From Epiperipatus broadwayi (Eukaryota; Onychophora; Udeonychophora; Euonychophora; Peripatidae), in NCBI GenBank assembly GCA_028023455.1, contig JAQFVV010000027.1, positions 7,251,845-7,315,844 of the forward strand: 64,000 bases of DNA, in the 5' to 3' direction. Made by a program: the position numbers and the translations under genes. Below the pieces are notes generated by a model. The model was not told where the DNA came from. It saw only the letters and a program-made list of their open reading frames with translations, and did not search any database. The stretch's first letter is position 1. Each line of letters opens with the position of its first letter. This document shows positions 45,973-58,642 of the stretch, piece by piece.

Positions 45973-46599
45973 TTAATCTATCAGTTTTCTATTCATATAT
46001 GGTTTAAATTCCTTAATGTAAAAATTTTCCTTTAAAAACCTTTCTTTATAATTATTTACAGTTTCCAAAAGTTCAATTTTGTAATCAGTATGACCAAATT
46101 TACTCCTATGAAAATAAATTGCAGATTTTGTATCAGATAAATGTTGTTTTAACCTTGTTTCTAATTTATTCTTAGTATTTCCAATATAAGAAATACTTTT
46201 ACCCTCCTTCCAACAATCTAAACATTTAATAATATATACTCCTTTCATTGCCTCAAGCATGTTAAACTTATCATAATAATTAATCATCTTTTTTAAATCT
46301 TTTTTTTTCTTATATACAGGAAATAATTTAATATTAAATTTTTTATTTATTTTTTTACAAATATTTTTAATTCTAATAAAAATATTTTGTGATACTTTAA
46401 AACCTATGTATACCTTATCTAATTTTTTATCCTTATTTTTAATTTTATTTTCTCCTTCAATTTTCCTTTTAATTAAATTTAAATTATATTTTGAAAAAAT
46501 TTTTTCAATAATTTTATTAGGATATTCATTCAAATAACATTCCTTTTTTATTAAAACTAGTTCCTTGTTCAATAATAACTCATTAGAACATATTAACAT
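45973..46599 (-). pseudogene. PLE C-terminal linker and GIY-YIG endonuclease
   Basis: 208 codons; the ATG is internal to the PLE protein. Residues 1-115 are the linker. The nuclease begins with GVY (120-122), has CLDC (126-129; a CX2C pair found near GIY in many PLEs), YIG (138-140), the catalytic Arg in TRLKQH (148-153), a Glu in ERFLKENFYI (186-195) and Asn near the end (MNR, 202-204). These cover the conserved GIY-YIG residues, so this part looks intact. It nicks target DNA for integration. Confidence 0.85.
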
Positions 46600-46670
46600 T
46601 GCTCTCCTAATTCTATTTTTTATAGTATTAATTTTACAATGCTTATCAATATCTGAATACCAATTTACAA

Positions 46671-46931
46671 TTAGACCATGAAATGTTTTTTTTTTCTAAA
46701 AACCGAAGTATTAATATTAATTCTATTATTCCTTATAACCTTTTCAATTTTTACATCCATGTATTCAATTTTATTATCCAATTCTTCTTCCATAGTAAAT
46801 TTTATATTTTCCTCAATATTATTAATGTATTTTAAAAAACTTTTAGCTTTTCTTTTGTTTCCTTTAAAAACCATGAAATAGTCATCTACATATCTAACAA
46901 AAAAACACGGACTAAAATTTAAATCTATAAA
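46671..46931 (-). pseudogene. PLE reverse transcriptase, catalytic YVDD and thumb part
   Basis: Continues the reverse transcriptase after the frameshift. FFVRYVDDYFMVFKGNK contains the catalytic aspartates (46881-46892), followed by thumb residues FTMEEELDNKIEYMDVKI, matching the PLE pattern F-E-E--GKL-FLD. A second frameshift occurs in a 10-T run (46686-46695), after which the protein continues toward the endonuclease frame. Confidence 0.78.
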
Positions 46932-48529
46932 TTTTTTTTCATATCCGCCAAAAAACCACTTAAACTACTTCCCATACTTAATCCATTTATTTGCTCATAA
47001 AACCTATCTTTAAATTTAAAAATCAAATTTTTACAACAAATCAATAAAATTTCATATACCAAATAGGTATCAATTTTTAATTTTTTATTTTTATCACTAA
47101 TGTATAATTCCAAAACATTATTTATAGCTATATCTGGATCAATATTATTATACATATTAATAATATCTAATTTAATAAAATAAATATTTTTAAACTTAAC
47201 AAATTTTAAAAATTCATTTAATTTTTCTATAAAATCCATTGAATTACATACCTTATTCTTTTTATTTTCTTTATTATATTTTTTAAAAATATTATTAAAT
47301 ATCCATTTTGAAATATTTTCATAACAAGTATCCCTACAACTAATAATCGGTCTTAAAGGTATCCCGTCTTTATGTACCTTCGGTATTCCTGTAATTGTTG
47401 CACATCTAATGTCCATCCTTTTAAGCATAAACATTTCTATTTTTTTAATATATCCTTTATTTTCCATTTCGGTAATAATCTTATTAATCTTTATATTTAT
47501 CTGCATACTTTTATCTTTTTTTATTATCTTAAAATAACTTTCTTTTAATAAACAATTCATTTTATTATTATATTCAGTTTTCTCTATTACTACCATACTA
47601 GTAGATTTATCTCCTTTTAAAAAAACCAAATCTTTATATTTCAATCTAATATTATTAATTATTTTTAATTCTCTTTTATTAACAAATTTATATCTATTAT
47701 TATTTATCACGTCATATTCCAATTTTTTAAATTCATATTTAATTTCATTAAACAAAAGGTCTTTATTAATTCCTATATCTATTCTATCATTATTAAATTT
47801 ATCAATAATTATATCTTTTTTTGCTTTAATATCAATAATTTGTTTACAAATATCAACTTGTCTATTTGGAACATATTTAAGTCCTTTATTTAGAATATTA
47901 ATTTCATTTTTATTAAATACAGTATTTGTCAAATTTATTATTAAATTATTACTACTTGAACAACTTTTTATTTTATTTGAAATATTATCTATATTTTCCC
48001 TAAAATTTTTATTTAACAACAAATTAAGTTTTTTATTATGTCTTTCAATTACTTTTTTCCTAAAAATTTCCATTTTATTATAAAAAATCTGATATAGTAA
48101 AAATTCTTCTCTAAATGTAATTAATTTAGTCAAACTAATATATAATACCTTAATCCTCTTTAAATAATATTCTTTCTTAACATATAATATTTTTATAAAT
48201 TTACATAATATTTTCCTTTCCCATTTAAAAATTATTTTATCATTAAAAAATCTTTTAATATTATACAATTTAATGAAACCAGGAATCACACCATATTTTT
48301 TACATTTCTTTAAAAATCTAATATCTAAATTAATTTTTACAATTTTCAATTTCAAATTAATCCATTCATTAATACATTTAATACAAATTTTAAACATTCC
48401 ATAAACCTTAATATTTTTCCTTAAATATCTAATAAAATGTCCCAAACTGCATTCTTTAAAACCATAGTAACCATAATGTTTCATAATCTTGAAAATACCA
48501 ATATCCATTTCCATATTAATATTCTTCAT
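46925..48529 (-). pseudogene. PLE reverse transcriptase, N-terminal and palm part
   Basis: 534 codons. Residues 1-200 are a basic, lysine/asparagine-rich N-terminal region. LNKGLKYVPN (214-222) is the PLE hallmark before the RT. KGDKSTSMVV (305-314) is RT1. GIPKVHKDGIPLRPII (381-396), KLDIINMYNNID (453-464, motif A, telomerase-like spacing) and GLSMGSSLSGFLAD (516-529, motif B) follow. The frame is lost at an 8-T run (46932-46939 on plus). The catalytic YVDD lies just beyond at 46881-46892 in another frame. It would copy the element RNA. Codon use is extremely AT-rich, like the surroundings. Confidence 0.85.
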
Positions 48530-48664
48530 ACAGTAACAGAATTTTAAAAATATTCCAATATTCTAATATTCAAATAATAATCCAAGTTTAGATAGAATAG
48601 TAAATTAAAAATCCGAAAAAATGTTTCTTCTTTTCTTTAAAAAATATAGTCCATAAAAACCAAT

Positions 48665-49715
48665 ATGATTCTGCCAATATTTAAATACTTCAAAAACAAA
48701 TTTCAAACAAACCAAACAACTCAATATGGCAATCAAATGTTTGGCACAATTGAAGAACAACCCATATTCAAAGAAGAAATCTTCATTAAGAAAATGGAAA
48801 ATATGAGCAACTCATGCCACCCTGGATCCCCTGGAATACCATTATTTGTGCTAAAGCACTTGGATGGTTTATGGCAAACTACCTTACTAATTTGGTCAAC
48901 TATCTGACCCAAGAGGTTATACACATGCAGGGAGTCTACCCCATTGCAATAGTTCCATATAACAAAAAGAAGACAAGTACTTCCACTCTAGATGAATTAA
49001 GACCCATCTCAATGGGCCCTCTATCAATAAAAATTCTAGAAAAGGTAATAAAAGACATGATAGAGCCATACCTACTACCCATCATCTCAAAAACACAATT
49101 TGCAAAAAAAAATCGTCAACGATACAGGCAGCCTTTCTATTTAAAGCTATAATGATAATTGTTAGAGAAAAAAAGAAATATGGTCCAGTGGTGGTGCAAA
49201 TAGATATAGCATCAGCATTTGACTTGGTCAAAATTCCAGTCCTATTGCAGATGCTAAAACAGACAGACATTCCTAGGAGGCTATTATATATAACAGCAAA
49301 TCTCTTAGTGAACCATGAAATACATATCACGGTGAATGGGAGAAACTCACCATCTTTTGTCCCCACTTAATCACTATCGCAAGGGTCCCCTCTTGGTGCA
49401 TTGCTGTTTAACTTCTACATTAACCCTCTCCTTGAGAAGGTCAACCAAAAATTTGAGGGGATCAACATACCTGCAACAGTGCAACAAGTAACACCCCTAG
49501 CTTACATGGATGATATCATGGTTTTCCTGACTTTCAAAAAACAGATACCTAAGCTACAAAAGATAATCGATAATTATTCAATAGAATATGGCCTTAAAAT
49601 TAATACAACCAAAACATCAGCCTGGTCCATATACACAGGAAGGCAGTGCGAATCCATATACAAGGGAAAGCCAAGTTCAGTCCTGGGGTTTCCATTTTAT
49701 ATGGGAAGCACATGA
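48665..49715 (+). pseudogene. LINE B reverse transcriptase
   Basis: Across three frames: MSNSCHPGSPGIPLFVLKHL; then LRPISMGPLSIKILEK (48996-49043); motif A VVQIDIASAFD (49192-49224); an in-frame stop at 49368-49370; motif B SQGSPLGALLFNFYIN (49377-49424); catalytic YMDD (49504-49515); and KPSSVLGFPFYMG near the end. Frames change near 48865, at a 9-A run (49104-49112) and, beyond this entry, at a 7-A run (49756-49762). YMDD and the thumb agree with LINE A, so this is a sister family. Inactive. Confidence 0.8.
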
Positions 49716-49812
49716 ATGAGATGCTATATACAGAACAAACTGAAAGAAGAAACTGAAAAAAATTCCAAAATGCCTAGCCAAAGCATACATATCAATACAT
49801 TCAAAGCTACAA

Positions 49813-50755
49813 TTGATTAATAGATTAATCACAACTAAAGTAGCATATTATATACCAATAATTTCTTTTTCCAAGGCATTCAAATCCAAGATAAACTCAA
49901 TGTGCAATCAACTCATTTGGTCCAGAAAAACAGTCGCAATTTTTATAAAAAAACTTAAAAAACCAACAGATATAGGTGGACTGGGCCTACACAATATCAC
50001 CATCCTTCACATACAGAAACTTAGAAATGTAATAACCATAACAATCAATCAATTTCCCAAAATGACACCTCTACTACAAATAACCCCTACAGACAGACCA
50101 CCACCCAAGGGTTCATATATTGAATTAATGATATACCAATGTAAAATAGAAAAGAAAATTCCAGATCAATACATACAGAAATACAAATACTGGGAAATAT
50201 ACAATCTGATACATATAAACAACAATGGAGACAATAACACAACACCAATAATAGGAATAACCAATAAAAAAATGATAAAAGAATATAAAAAATGGAAATT
50301 GGATCCAAAGTTTTTTGATTTTGTCCTGAAAATGAACCTGGATGCACTACCAACTACCAATTTTTTATTCCACAGAAGGATGTACATATCTATTGATTCT
50401 TTCTGTGGATTATGTCATGAAATGGAAGAAACATGGAAGCACATAATGGACCACTGTAGAGGACTAAATCAAATTAGAGACAATACATAACATATACAGG
50501 AAAAACAATACCAGGATTGAACAATTAATGGAAGCTTATAAAGGCAAATCAATACCCACTATCAGAGCAGCAACATTTCTACTGTATACTCTGTGGTGCA
50601 TCAGCCACAAATTTCTAATTGGGAAAAACACTAGACGACACCCTTCAACATTTCAAAACAAGCTAATGCAGATACAAAATAGGGACAAATTGATCATACC
50701 CCCAGACATATATGCAGCCACTTGGTCCCTGATCAAGCAAAGATCAAGGCTATAA
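49813..50755 (+). pseudogene. LINE B thumb and C-terminal CCHC region
   Basis: Open frame 49813-50490: TKVAYYIPI thumb, GGLGLHNITILHIQK, PTDRPPPKG, YKYWEIYNL, DPKFFDFVLKMNLDALPT, and CGLCHEMEETWKHIMDHC with the same CX2CX8HX4C spacing as LINE A. After a frameshift near 50490 the tail continues at 50528-50755 (IRAATFLLYTLWC, ending QRSRL). The ATGs are internal. Confidence 0.8.
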
Positions 50756-50920
50756 TGAAGCTTCAGATGGCAGGAATTATGAACAAAGACTATTCATTTG
50801 ATTGTAACTACACAAATCAACTCATGTACAATCTGTAAATCTATTTTATCAGTGTATTTTTTCTGGTGATACCATATGTAATCTACTTATTGTGCAATAA
50901 AGTATATTGTTGAAATATAA

Positions 50921-53900
50921 ATAATTAGAAATGAAATTAAAAAGAGGAAAAACTTCACTCTTATCTATAAAATACTTTTAAAATATGACTTCGCCATCAA
51001 AATATATTCTCTGAGTATATAAGAATTATTTGCAGCAACAGAAATCTTTTATACTATTCATTTTAAAATATCTTAATATTTAATATTTGTCATATCAGAA
51101 TGTAAAAGAAAGGCATGAATTTAAATATTCTAGTCTTGCAGAGTAATAAAATACAATGTACTTCTCACATAGCACATGGACTAATTAGAGTGTCTTTTGC
51201 TATAACAATAATGTAATTTAAATGAATGATTTATTCAATAATATGAACATAATAACAATAATAATAATCTCAAGGTTCTGAATATCTTTTAGGAATTCTT
51301 CTGTAATCACTGGTTGCCAATGAAGGACTGATATCCTGGAAGACTCTAGGAAACATATACTTTTCTTATTAGAAAATACTTACTAACATTTTATCACAAC
51401 AGAAATAATTACACAAAGAAAATATTTCATTTTCTAAGTAATTACATAATAAAATATACTAAATTCAGAATAATCATAGCGATTTATCCAGGATATCACT
51501 CGAAAACAATAGAAAAAAAAGGGTACATTTTATCTCTTTCTATTATCCCATAGAGAATACAAATTAAATTATCAAGTGCAATGATTATATCTTCAAATTA
51601 TAAAGAAATGGTTAATAATGGGTGCAGTCTGAAAGTAGCTAGAATAATCTTCACCGAAATTGTATTATTCTGAATTTATCTTAAAATATTCAATTTTAAA
51701 TTCTCTTACATAAATTCCAATCTTTGGAATAGAAACGTTTTTGAATAAGATTTTCATTGGAAATGTCAAGTTTTGGAATTGCAAAATTTGGTTATCTGTT
51801 ACCAAGATTTCTAATAGAAATCAGAATTGTGAATATTGCAATCTTTGCAAATTGCAAACTTAATAATTTTTATTTTGTTTGAACTCAAGACAAATGACAT
51901 ATAGAAAAACAGAAACTAAATACTTTTAAGCAAAAATAATTAAATTTATTAATGATTAGATATAAAAATACATCATATGTACAAGTTTTTATTATATATA
52001 CATCAAATATTTGGAATTATTTGCCAACATAAAAGCTGTTACAATTAGTTTATATCAGTTGGTACATAAGCGCACCCAGACCTATACTGACAATATTTCT
52101 GAGGTTCAAATACAAATCGTTTTGGTGGGTTTTATATTAATAATTCCCACAAGACTAATTGAACAATAAAATTAACTTGTATCTTAAATTAGCTCATAGA
52201 CAATTAAAAATTTGAAATAAGTATTATACTAATCTGAGCTAAGATTTAACTTAAAATACACACTTTTTGTCAAGTAACTTTTGTTATAGCCTTGAAAGGC
52301 AACTTAGCACACTATTAGACTAAATTAAAATTAACTGAGCTTAAATAAACAATAAACTAATACAATACTAAAAATTTTGGAATCTAGACAATTGAATTAA
52401 TGTTGCATTATACGCTAACTGGGTTTGAATAAACAGGCTGGTAGAATATCAATAATTATAAGATTTAGACAATTTAACCAAAATTGCATAATACTGTTTT
52501 AAGCTTCTACCTAAATTTTTAAATTAAAAGTGGGCCATTTACCAGAAGTCATATACATAAATCATACCAAATTACTGTCCACATAATAACATTTTAAATA
52601 TCAAATGATTTACAAATCCATCAGTGAGGTGATCCAGATGGTATACAGCTGACATAAGGTATGTGTATTATCTAAATGCCAACTGCTAAATATCAAATGT
52701 TTAAAAAGTATAAATATATTGTTGTTTTACTTGTGGCTGGTCAAACAACTCAGCAACACAATACAGACATTGTTATGCACCACAAAATACTGTACACAAT
52801 GCTACCGGAAGAACTAACTCTTCATAAACTTACTAATCATTGCCATGTCAATTCTAATACAAAAATAACTTCGCCTACTATGGTGGAAAATACAAAAATT
52901 TATCATGAGTGATAGGCAAAATGATGGCTCTGCAGAGCAAGAAAATATCAAGAAGAATAGTGACTTCCCAATACCTATATGTAATGCAAAAGAGGATGCC
53001 TGGACTTTGTTGCAGCACATCAGGACAATGTGGAAAGATGCACCAAATATAATTGATCCTTTCTAGGGATCTGGATACCTTCAATAATAATAAAAAGTGA
53101 TAACTACCACACAAATACAAAACCCTATCAAGCTCACAAAATAAATATAAACCATGGGGAGAGCTTCTTGCCCCACAAAGGCACAATAAATTATTATAAC
53201 ATAGGCCTAATTTCTAAAGCAAACACCTCATACAAAATGATGGCAAGATAACAGCTTAATACTAATAAGATGACTAATTTAATATATGCCTAAAATTATT
53301 CAAACAATAAGCAATCTCTGAAACCAACAATAGCAGTTAGTCAAATGATTATTAAATTATTTTAAAAATAAGAGCACAATAAAATTCTGGCAATAGATAA
53401 TAAAAACACACACACATATAAGAAATATATAGTATAAAATTTAAATAAATGGATGTAATGCAAAATAACGTATAGTAATTTGAAGCAGATAAATACACAA
53501 TTAAATTGGTATATAACGGTAAGCTATTATATTATCATAATAATTATAAACATACTAAACCTCCAATAAACACTTTTAAAACTGTTTTACCGATGAGTGA
53601 ATGAAACAGTCATAAACCTTGTAATAGAAAATAAATGTAAGAGATGGATATCTCTAATAGATAAAATATTGAAAAATTTAATAAAACCAGCATGTAATGC
53701 AATGTATAAAATTTTACCTGTGAATGGTGGAAATACCAACACACTCTAGCATAAGCCCATGAAAATAACAATAGCAATAAAAATTACCTTGACACATGAT
53801 ATAATGATAAGAATATCATAATAATATTAAAATAATAAAAAAATATTAATTTTTTTAAAAACACCTTAGGTTATTAATTAAAAATTTCCATTAAGAGCAG

Positions 53901-53964
53901 TCTGCTGAGTGCACAAAGTCCTTCTCCAGTGGCTTGTTCATGTAAAGAAAAGTACAACGTACCA
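50921..53964. other. AT-rich, no gene supported
   Basis: A small plus-strand frame at 52905-53065 (MSDRQNDGSAEQENIKKN, then EDAWTLLQHIRTMWKDAP) is hydrophilic and unlike AT noise. It lies in a slightly less AT-rich patch (52620-53190). It could be an exon or a transposon relic, but I cannot identify it. A (CA)n tract is near 53405. Confidence 0.35.
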
Positions 53965-54022
53965 ATGAAGAATAAGCATTTTTCTTTTAAAATATGAAGA
54001 ATAAGCATTTTTCTTTTAAAAT
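53965..54022 (+). repeat. Perfect 29-bp tandem duplication
   Basis: The unit starting ATGAAGAATAAGC occurs at 53965-53993 and again, identical, at 53994-54022. Confidence 0.95.
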
Positions 54023-54594
54023 AGCAAATATAATTCTGGACAAGTAAAATAATAATAAGCATTAAAAGTTCTTAATTCTAAATTATATCTAATATAAAAT
54101 TCATTATTATTTGGAAAAGTTGGCCAATATGATATCTAGCTAGAAAAATATTCATTTGATGTTGAAGTGTAGCATTATTTACTTCATAGGAATTTGTCTA
54201 AGTCCATAGTTTTAATAGAAGCAAAAATAGTTGTAACTTCTTTATGTTTTTCAAAGAAACACACATACAAGCTTAAATGACTGATAATAAAAGTCAGTTC
54301 CAGGTATTTTAATTTTAATAATCTTTTCTTTAAAAGCACTTTTTTAAAAATAAACTGGATAGTCTGAAAATAACACAATGCATTTTCAAAAGGTCTTTTG
54401 GATTATTATAGAAAACTATCTTAAATAAAAAAATATATTTCTAAGTTTCTTCATTCACATCCTAATAGGGCATTTTAAATCATTAATATTCAGAGAGAAC
54501 GAAGCATATAAAATTATTATTATTTTCTTTACAATACAAGAGATTAGTCAATTCCAGGTATTCTTACAGATATTTAATTTAATAGCAATATTCA
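54023..54594. other. AT-rich, no supported feature
   Basis: Nothing recognised. Confidence 0.35.
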
Positions 54595-54695
54595 AAGAGG
54601 GAGAGGAAAAGGGGGAGAAAGAGAGAGAAGGGGAGAGAGAAAGGGGAGAGGGATAGAGAGAGAGAGGGAGAGAGTGAGAGAGAGAGAGAGCGAGC
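54595..54695. repeat. (GA)n purine tract
   Basis: About 100 bp of almost pure purine on plus (GAGAGA, GGGAGA), capable of triplex formation. It yields a serine/leucine run on minus. Confidence 0.95.
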
Positions 54696-57332
54696 ACAAA
54701 TATATTTTAATAGCATTTTCTCCTGTGCTAAAAACAGTAATTTATTTTCATATAACTGCATAATTAATTTTTTAAAAATGGTAACCAAGATATTCATAAT
54801 AAGTTAACAAGAGCGGTCAGCATAATAGTTTATTTAAAATTTTCTTTAACGTTAGGTATTATAAGCTCTGTTTTTTAAATTAAAATTTCCTTCTTTTAAA
54901 ATAATAATAACTAAACAAAACAAGTGGATTAGTATAGTGTCCACCATTAATTTATGGATGAACATTTTGAAATGCATCACCTAGATTGTTTTAGAAATTA
55001 TGATTAAATAAAAGTGAAGAAATTTACTTTTAAGAACTAAATTAATTTTTCATGGTGTTTTCAGTGAGTAGTATAAGAGAAAATTTAAATATTGAAGAAA
55101 ATATAGAATAAGCAGAGTTATCTTTGGCTTGTTAGGAAGACATGGTTGGTTTAAAATCAAATAAAATTTATACTTTATAATTTGAATGAAAATAAAAATA
55201 ATTATAAAAAATTAACACTATTTTGGTGTGACACATGTTTTGGAGCAGCAATAAGGTGGATGGGAAACTGCACACACCAGAGCAATCACAAAGACAAGTA
55301 CAAAGACAAGCAGCAGTTGCAGAAGTTTTTCCTCTTTTAGCCACTGCCCACAAAAAAGAGACACCTGTGGCTAAAAAGTTAATTAATTTTAATACTTAAT
55401 TATGTCATTTTGTTCTATATGATTTTAAAATAACCACGTTGAGTTGAAAAAGAGATTATTTATAACTTATTAATTAAAAAACTTGAACAATAAGATAATT
55501 TAAATAATTATTAGATTTTTTTTAAAAATAAAAATAACCCTTTTCCCACTCTTATTAAACCTTTTAAAATTTAAAAATTAACCCTTTATTTTACATGTTT
55601 AATAAAGTTATTTAATATTAAAATTTCAACTTTTAAAAACAAATAACTTGGTAATCAGAACGAAGTAATTATTAAAGACATGTAAGCACAAATGTACACA
55701 CACAGACAGGAAGTTAACTATTTCTTTAATTTAAGCTGCTTTATTAACTAAATGAAGCTAATTGAAATAACTAAATTTATTATTTAGCTACAGAAATAAA
55801 ATTTATCTAAAATTTAACTGTCTTTTAAAAACTTTATTAATTAAAAATATCTATCTTTAATAGGTAATTAGAAATTAAAACATTAACTAATTTTTGTTTA
55901 AAGCAACCTATTATTATCTAAATCTAATTTAACAAGCTTTATTTTTAAATTAAAAGTATTTAATTCAGCAAATAACTTTATTAACTGAAGACTTAGTTTA
56001 AAGTATTAAATAACTCAGTGTTATTTACTCCTACAACTTCTAAAACAATTTTAATTATATTTTAATTGTATACAAGTACATGTCATACTATAATAAAAGC
56101 TATTTTAACATTATGTTGCCACCTAAAATTATTAACTAATTATACAATAAGATTAATATTGGCATATATTTTATATCCAGGCTGACAAAATAACCTGCAT
56201 ATAATGAAACTCTGGTGTATAACTTAAGTTACTTATTGTTTACTATGTTTTTTGTTAAATATTAACAAGCACAGTAAACTACTTTATTACAGCATGTGCA
56301 AGAAACAATGTACAAAGTATGGGGTTACAATATATATATATATATGTTGTAAAGGATCAACAAATCCATCTTTATTTTATCAAAGTGTCATTCTTGATAT
56401 TAAAAAAAAATCTCTTTGATTTGGATTTTATATAGTGAGTGTTATTATTGTTTATTGTTGTTAGTCATAGTTATTATTTGGATTTATTATTTTTTTTTAT
56501 TTATTGCTGGTACATGGCTTTAATTTTTTTTGGTGAGATTTTAAATGGCGATAATGCCATGTTCAAATTAGTGTGTGTGTATATCAGTATTATAAATAAA
56601 AGCATATAAATTATATTAAAATATTACTTTAGTTATGGTGATTATTTAAAAATGCAGAGTTGTTATTTATTATTTATGTATATATTTTGTAAACTGTCGA
56701 ATAAATTTTCAATGTAATTTTTTTTATATAATTAGCATTATTTTATTTTGAATGTTTTAAAAAGATATCAACAATTGTTGTTATGAGAAATCTTCAATTG
56801 CATGTGAAAAAAAACAACAAGAAAGGAGATTGCCATTTAAAAAAACTGAAGGAGAAATCAATTGTAATTTATATATTCATTATTTTCATTCTACAGAATA
56901 ATTAAATAAACCACTGGATTGGAACTCATTAGGAATGGAGGGGTAAATAAAATATATCACAGTCAAGGATTACTGCACTCTCTTTTTCTTTATCATGGCT
57001 CAATTTATTAAAAAAAACTAAGCAATTACTTGACATACATATTTATATTGCATCTAGAACTTAACATTCAAGATAGCTATCTAAAAATCTACAATTCTAA
57101 ACTTAATAACCATTTGGAAACATATGGAATTAATCAGTCAGCATAATAAATTCGACACTTAAATTTTAAGAAAGAAAATCTTGAAAAATTAAATACTCAT
57201 GCATTGGAACTGATAAGTCATCATTAATGTAATATTTTCTTTTAAATTAAACTTATGACAGAATGTATTAAAATGTTAGGAAGAAGTAAAAAAGAAAACA
57301 ATATAAGTTAGACTTTTAAAGAGTAATGAAAA
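54696..57332. other. AT-rich, no gene supported
   Basis: A balanced-composition patch at 55200-55380 has a hairpin at its right end. A (TA)n run lies at 56330-56345. Nothing else recognised. Confidence 0.35.
55335..55376. repeat. 10-bp perfect hairpin
   Basis: TTTTAGCCAC (55335-55344) pairs with GTGGCTAAAA (55367-55376) across a 22-nt loop. The arms are close to a run of balanced base composition. It could be the 3' end of an unknown short element. Confidence 0.6.
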
Positions 57333-57520
<188 letters not shown>

Positions 57521-58285
57521 TTTGAGATCGATATTTTTTTTTTATTTTTTTTTTTAAAAATGCTTATTAAGTTATATTTAACTTGTCTTGCTCAAAATAA
57601 GTATTATATAAATGTCACAAAATTAACATTAAGTTTTTAAATTTGAAAACAAAGAGTGTAATTTTAAATTGCACATGGGTTATTATTAATTTTCATAATA
57701 AGTTAGATTTGTCTTTACAAATTTTACTATCAAAATTTTTATTATTTATATATATATCTTAATTGTTTTGATATTTTTAAAATTATTATTTGAATATTAA
57801 ATATGTTCTTAGGGATCATAAATCAAATTGAGTTATTAAAAGGTTATTTAAAGTCATAAATAAGTATTTCTGTCCTTGTCAGTTAGAAATCATCATTATA
57901 ATTTTTCTTGTATATTTTATAATTTTGTTAAACTACAAATAAAAGAACATGTGAAATAATCACATATTGATTTTATATTGTGTTAGGTTAGCACTAGTTA
58001 GCTGAGTTTCCAAAGAGATATATTTATAGGTCTAAGTGAACCTGGTTATAGATATTAAATCTGAGTATTCGATGCTTGTAGCAAGCATGATTCAAAATGG
58101 ATAAAGTAGGTAAACCCTAATAGTTTGGTGGAATGAACTCTTGATGATTTCTTTTGATGTAATGTTGTTCAATCAATTGACCTAACTTTGAGAGCATATC
58201 TACAATGTGATTTAATTTCACAAAATTTTACCAGTCAATTATGTACTTATTTATTTATCTATTATTTATTCTAATTTTATATAAT
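57521..58285. other. AT-rich, no supported feature
   Basis: Nothing recognised. Confidence 0.35.
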
Positions 58286-58289
58286 AACT

Positions 58290-58365
58290 CCTGGCAATGG
58301 CTCAGTAGTTAGCCTGATCAACAGAAGACCCATTTTCAATCCAGCCACAAGATGGACTGGTGATT
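58290..58365 (+). ncRNA. Degenerate tRNA-derived SINE relic
   Basis: TGGCAATGGCTCAGTAGTTAG contains a box A (TGGCTCAGTAGTT), and about 25 nt later TTTTCAATCCAG resembles a decayed box B. Box A is close to that of the SINE-like core at 3876-3887. Confidence 0.45.
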
Positions 58366-58600
58366 TATTGTATTAATATATTTTGATTTTGGTCATTCAT
58401 GATGATCAATGGTTCTTTTGAATATTACTTACTTTTATACTTTAATAATGCTGGTTGATGTATAGTTAATCATAGTTGCTCTGACGAGTAGCTGGCTGAT
58501 CTCTCAGAGATTTCTTGATATCATGCTCCTTTAATTGATAAACATTCTTATATATTTTTTGATATACCCTCTTGATACCAACTAAAGTTTTATATATATA

Positions 58601-58642
58601 TGGTTGCATGACATATATATATATATATAAGTCATGCAACCA
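58601..58642. repeat. 12-bp perfect hairpin around (AT)n
   Basis: TGGTTGCATGAC (58601-58612) and GTCATGCAACCA (58631-58642) flank an AT-dinucleotide loop. A (TA)n run also precedes it. Confidence 0.85.

Larger units (their letters stand above)
45601..48600 (-). mobile_element. Penelope-like element (RT plus GIY-YIG)
   Basis: A minus-strand element of about 3 kb with PLE-type reverse transcriptase (46881-48529) followed by a GIY-YIG endonuclease (45973-46599) in the order normal for Penelope/Poseidon/Neptune-type PLEs. An AT-rich 3' region ends with a hairpin motif at 45631-45673. The protein is broken by two frameshifts at T runs. The exact borders and target-site duplication were not found. 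The 5' side abuts LINE B at about 48660. Confidence 0.85.
48662..50920 (+). mobile_element. L1/Tx1-like LINE, family B, 5'-truncated
   Basis: A diverged relative of LINE A in opposite orientation. It starts in the region before the reverse transcriptase and includes the palm, the thumb, the C-terminal CCHC motif and a 3' UTR ending near AATAAAGTATATTGTTGAAA (50898-50917), close to the LINE A end. Endonuclease and ORF1 are absent. Its 5' border coincides with the edge of the PLE. Confidence 0.82.

Noticed and set aside
54579-54797. Ser-Leu repeat frame on minus
   Set aside because: Translation of the (GA)n tract.
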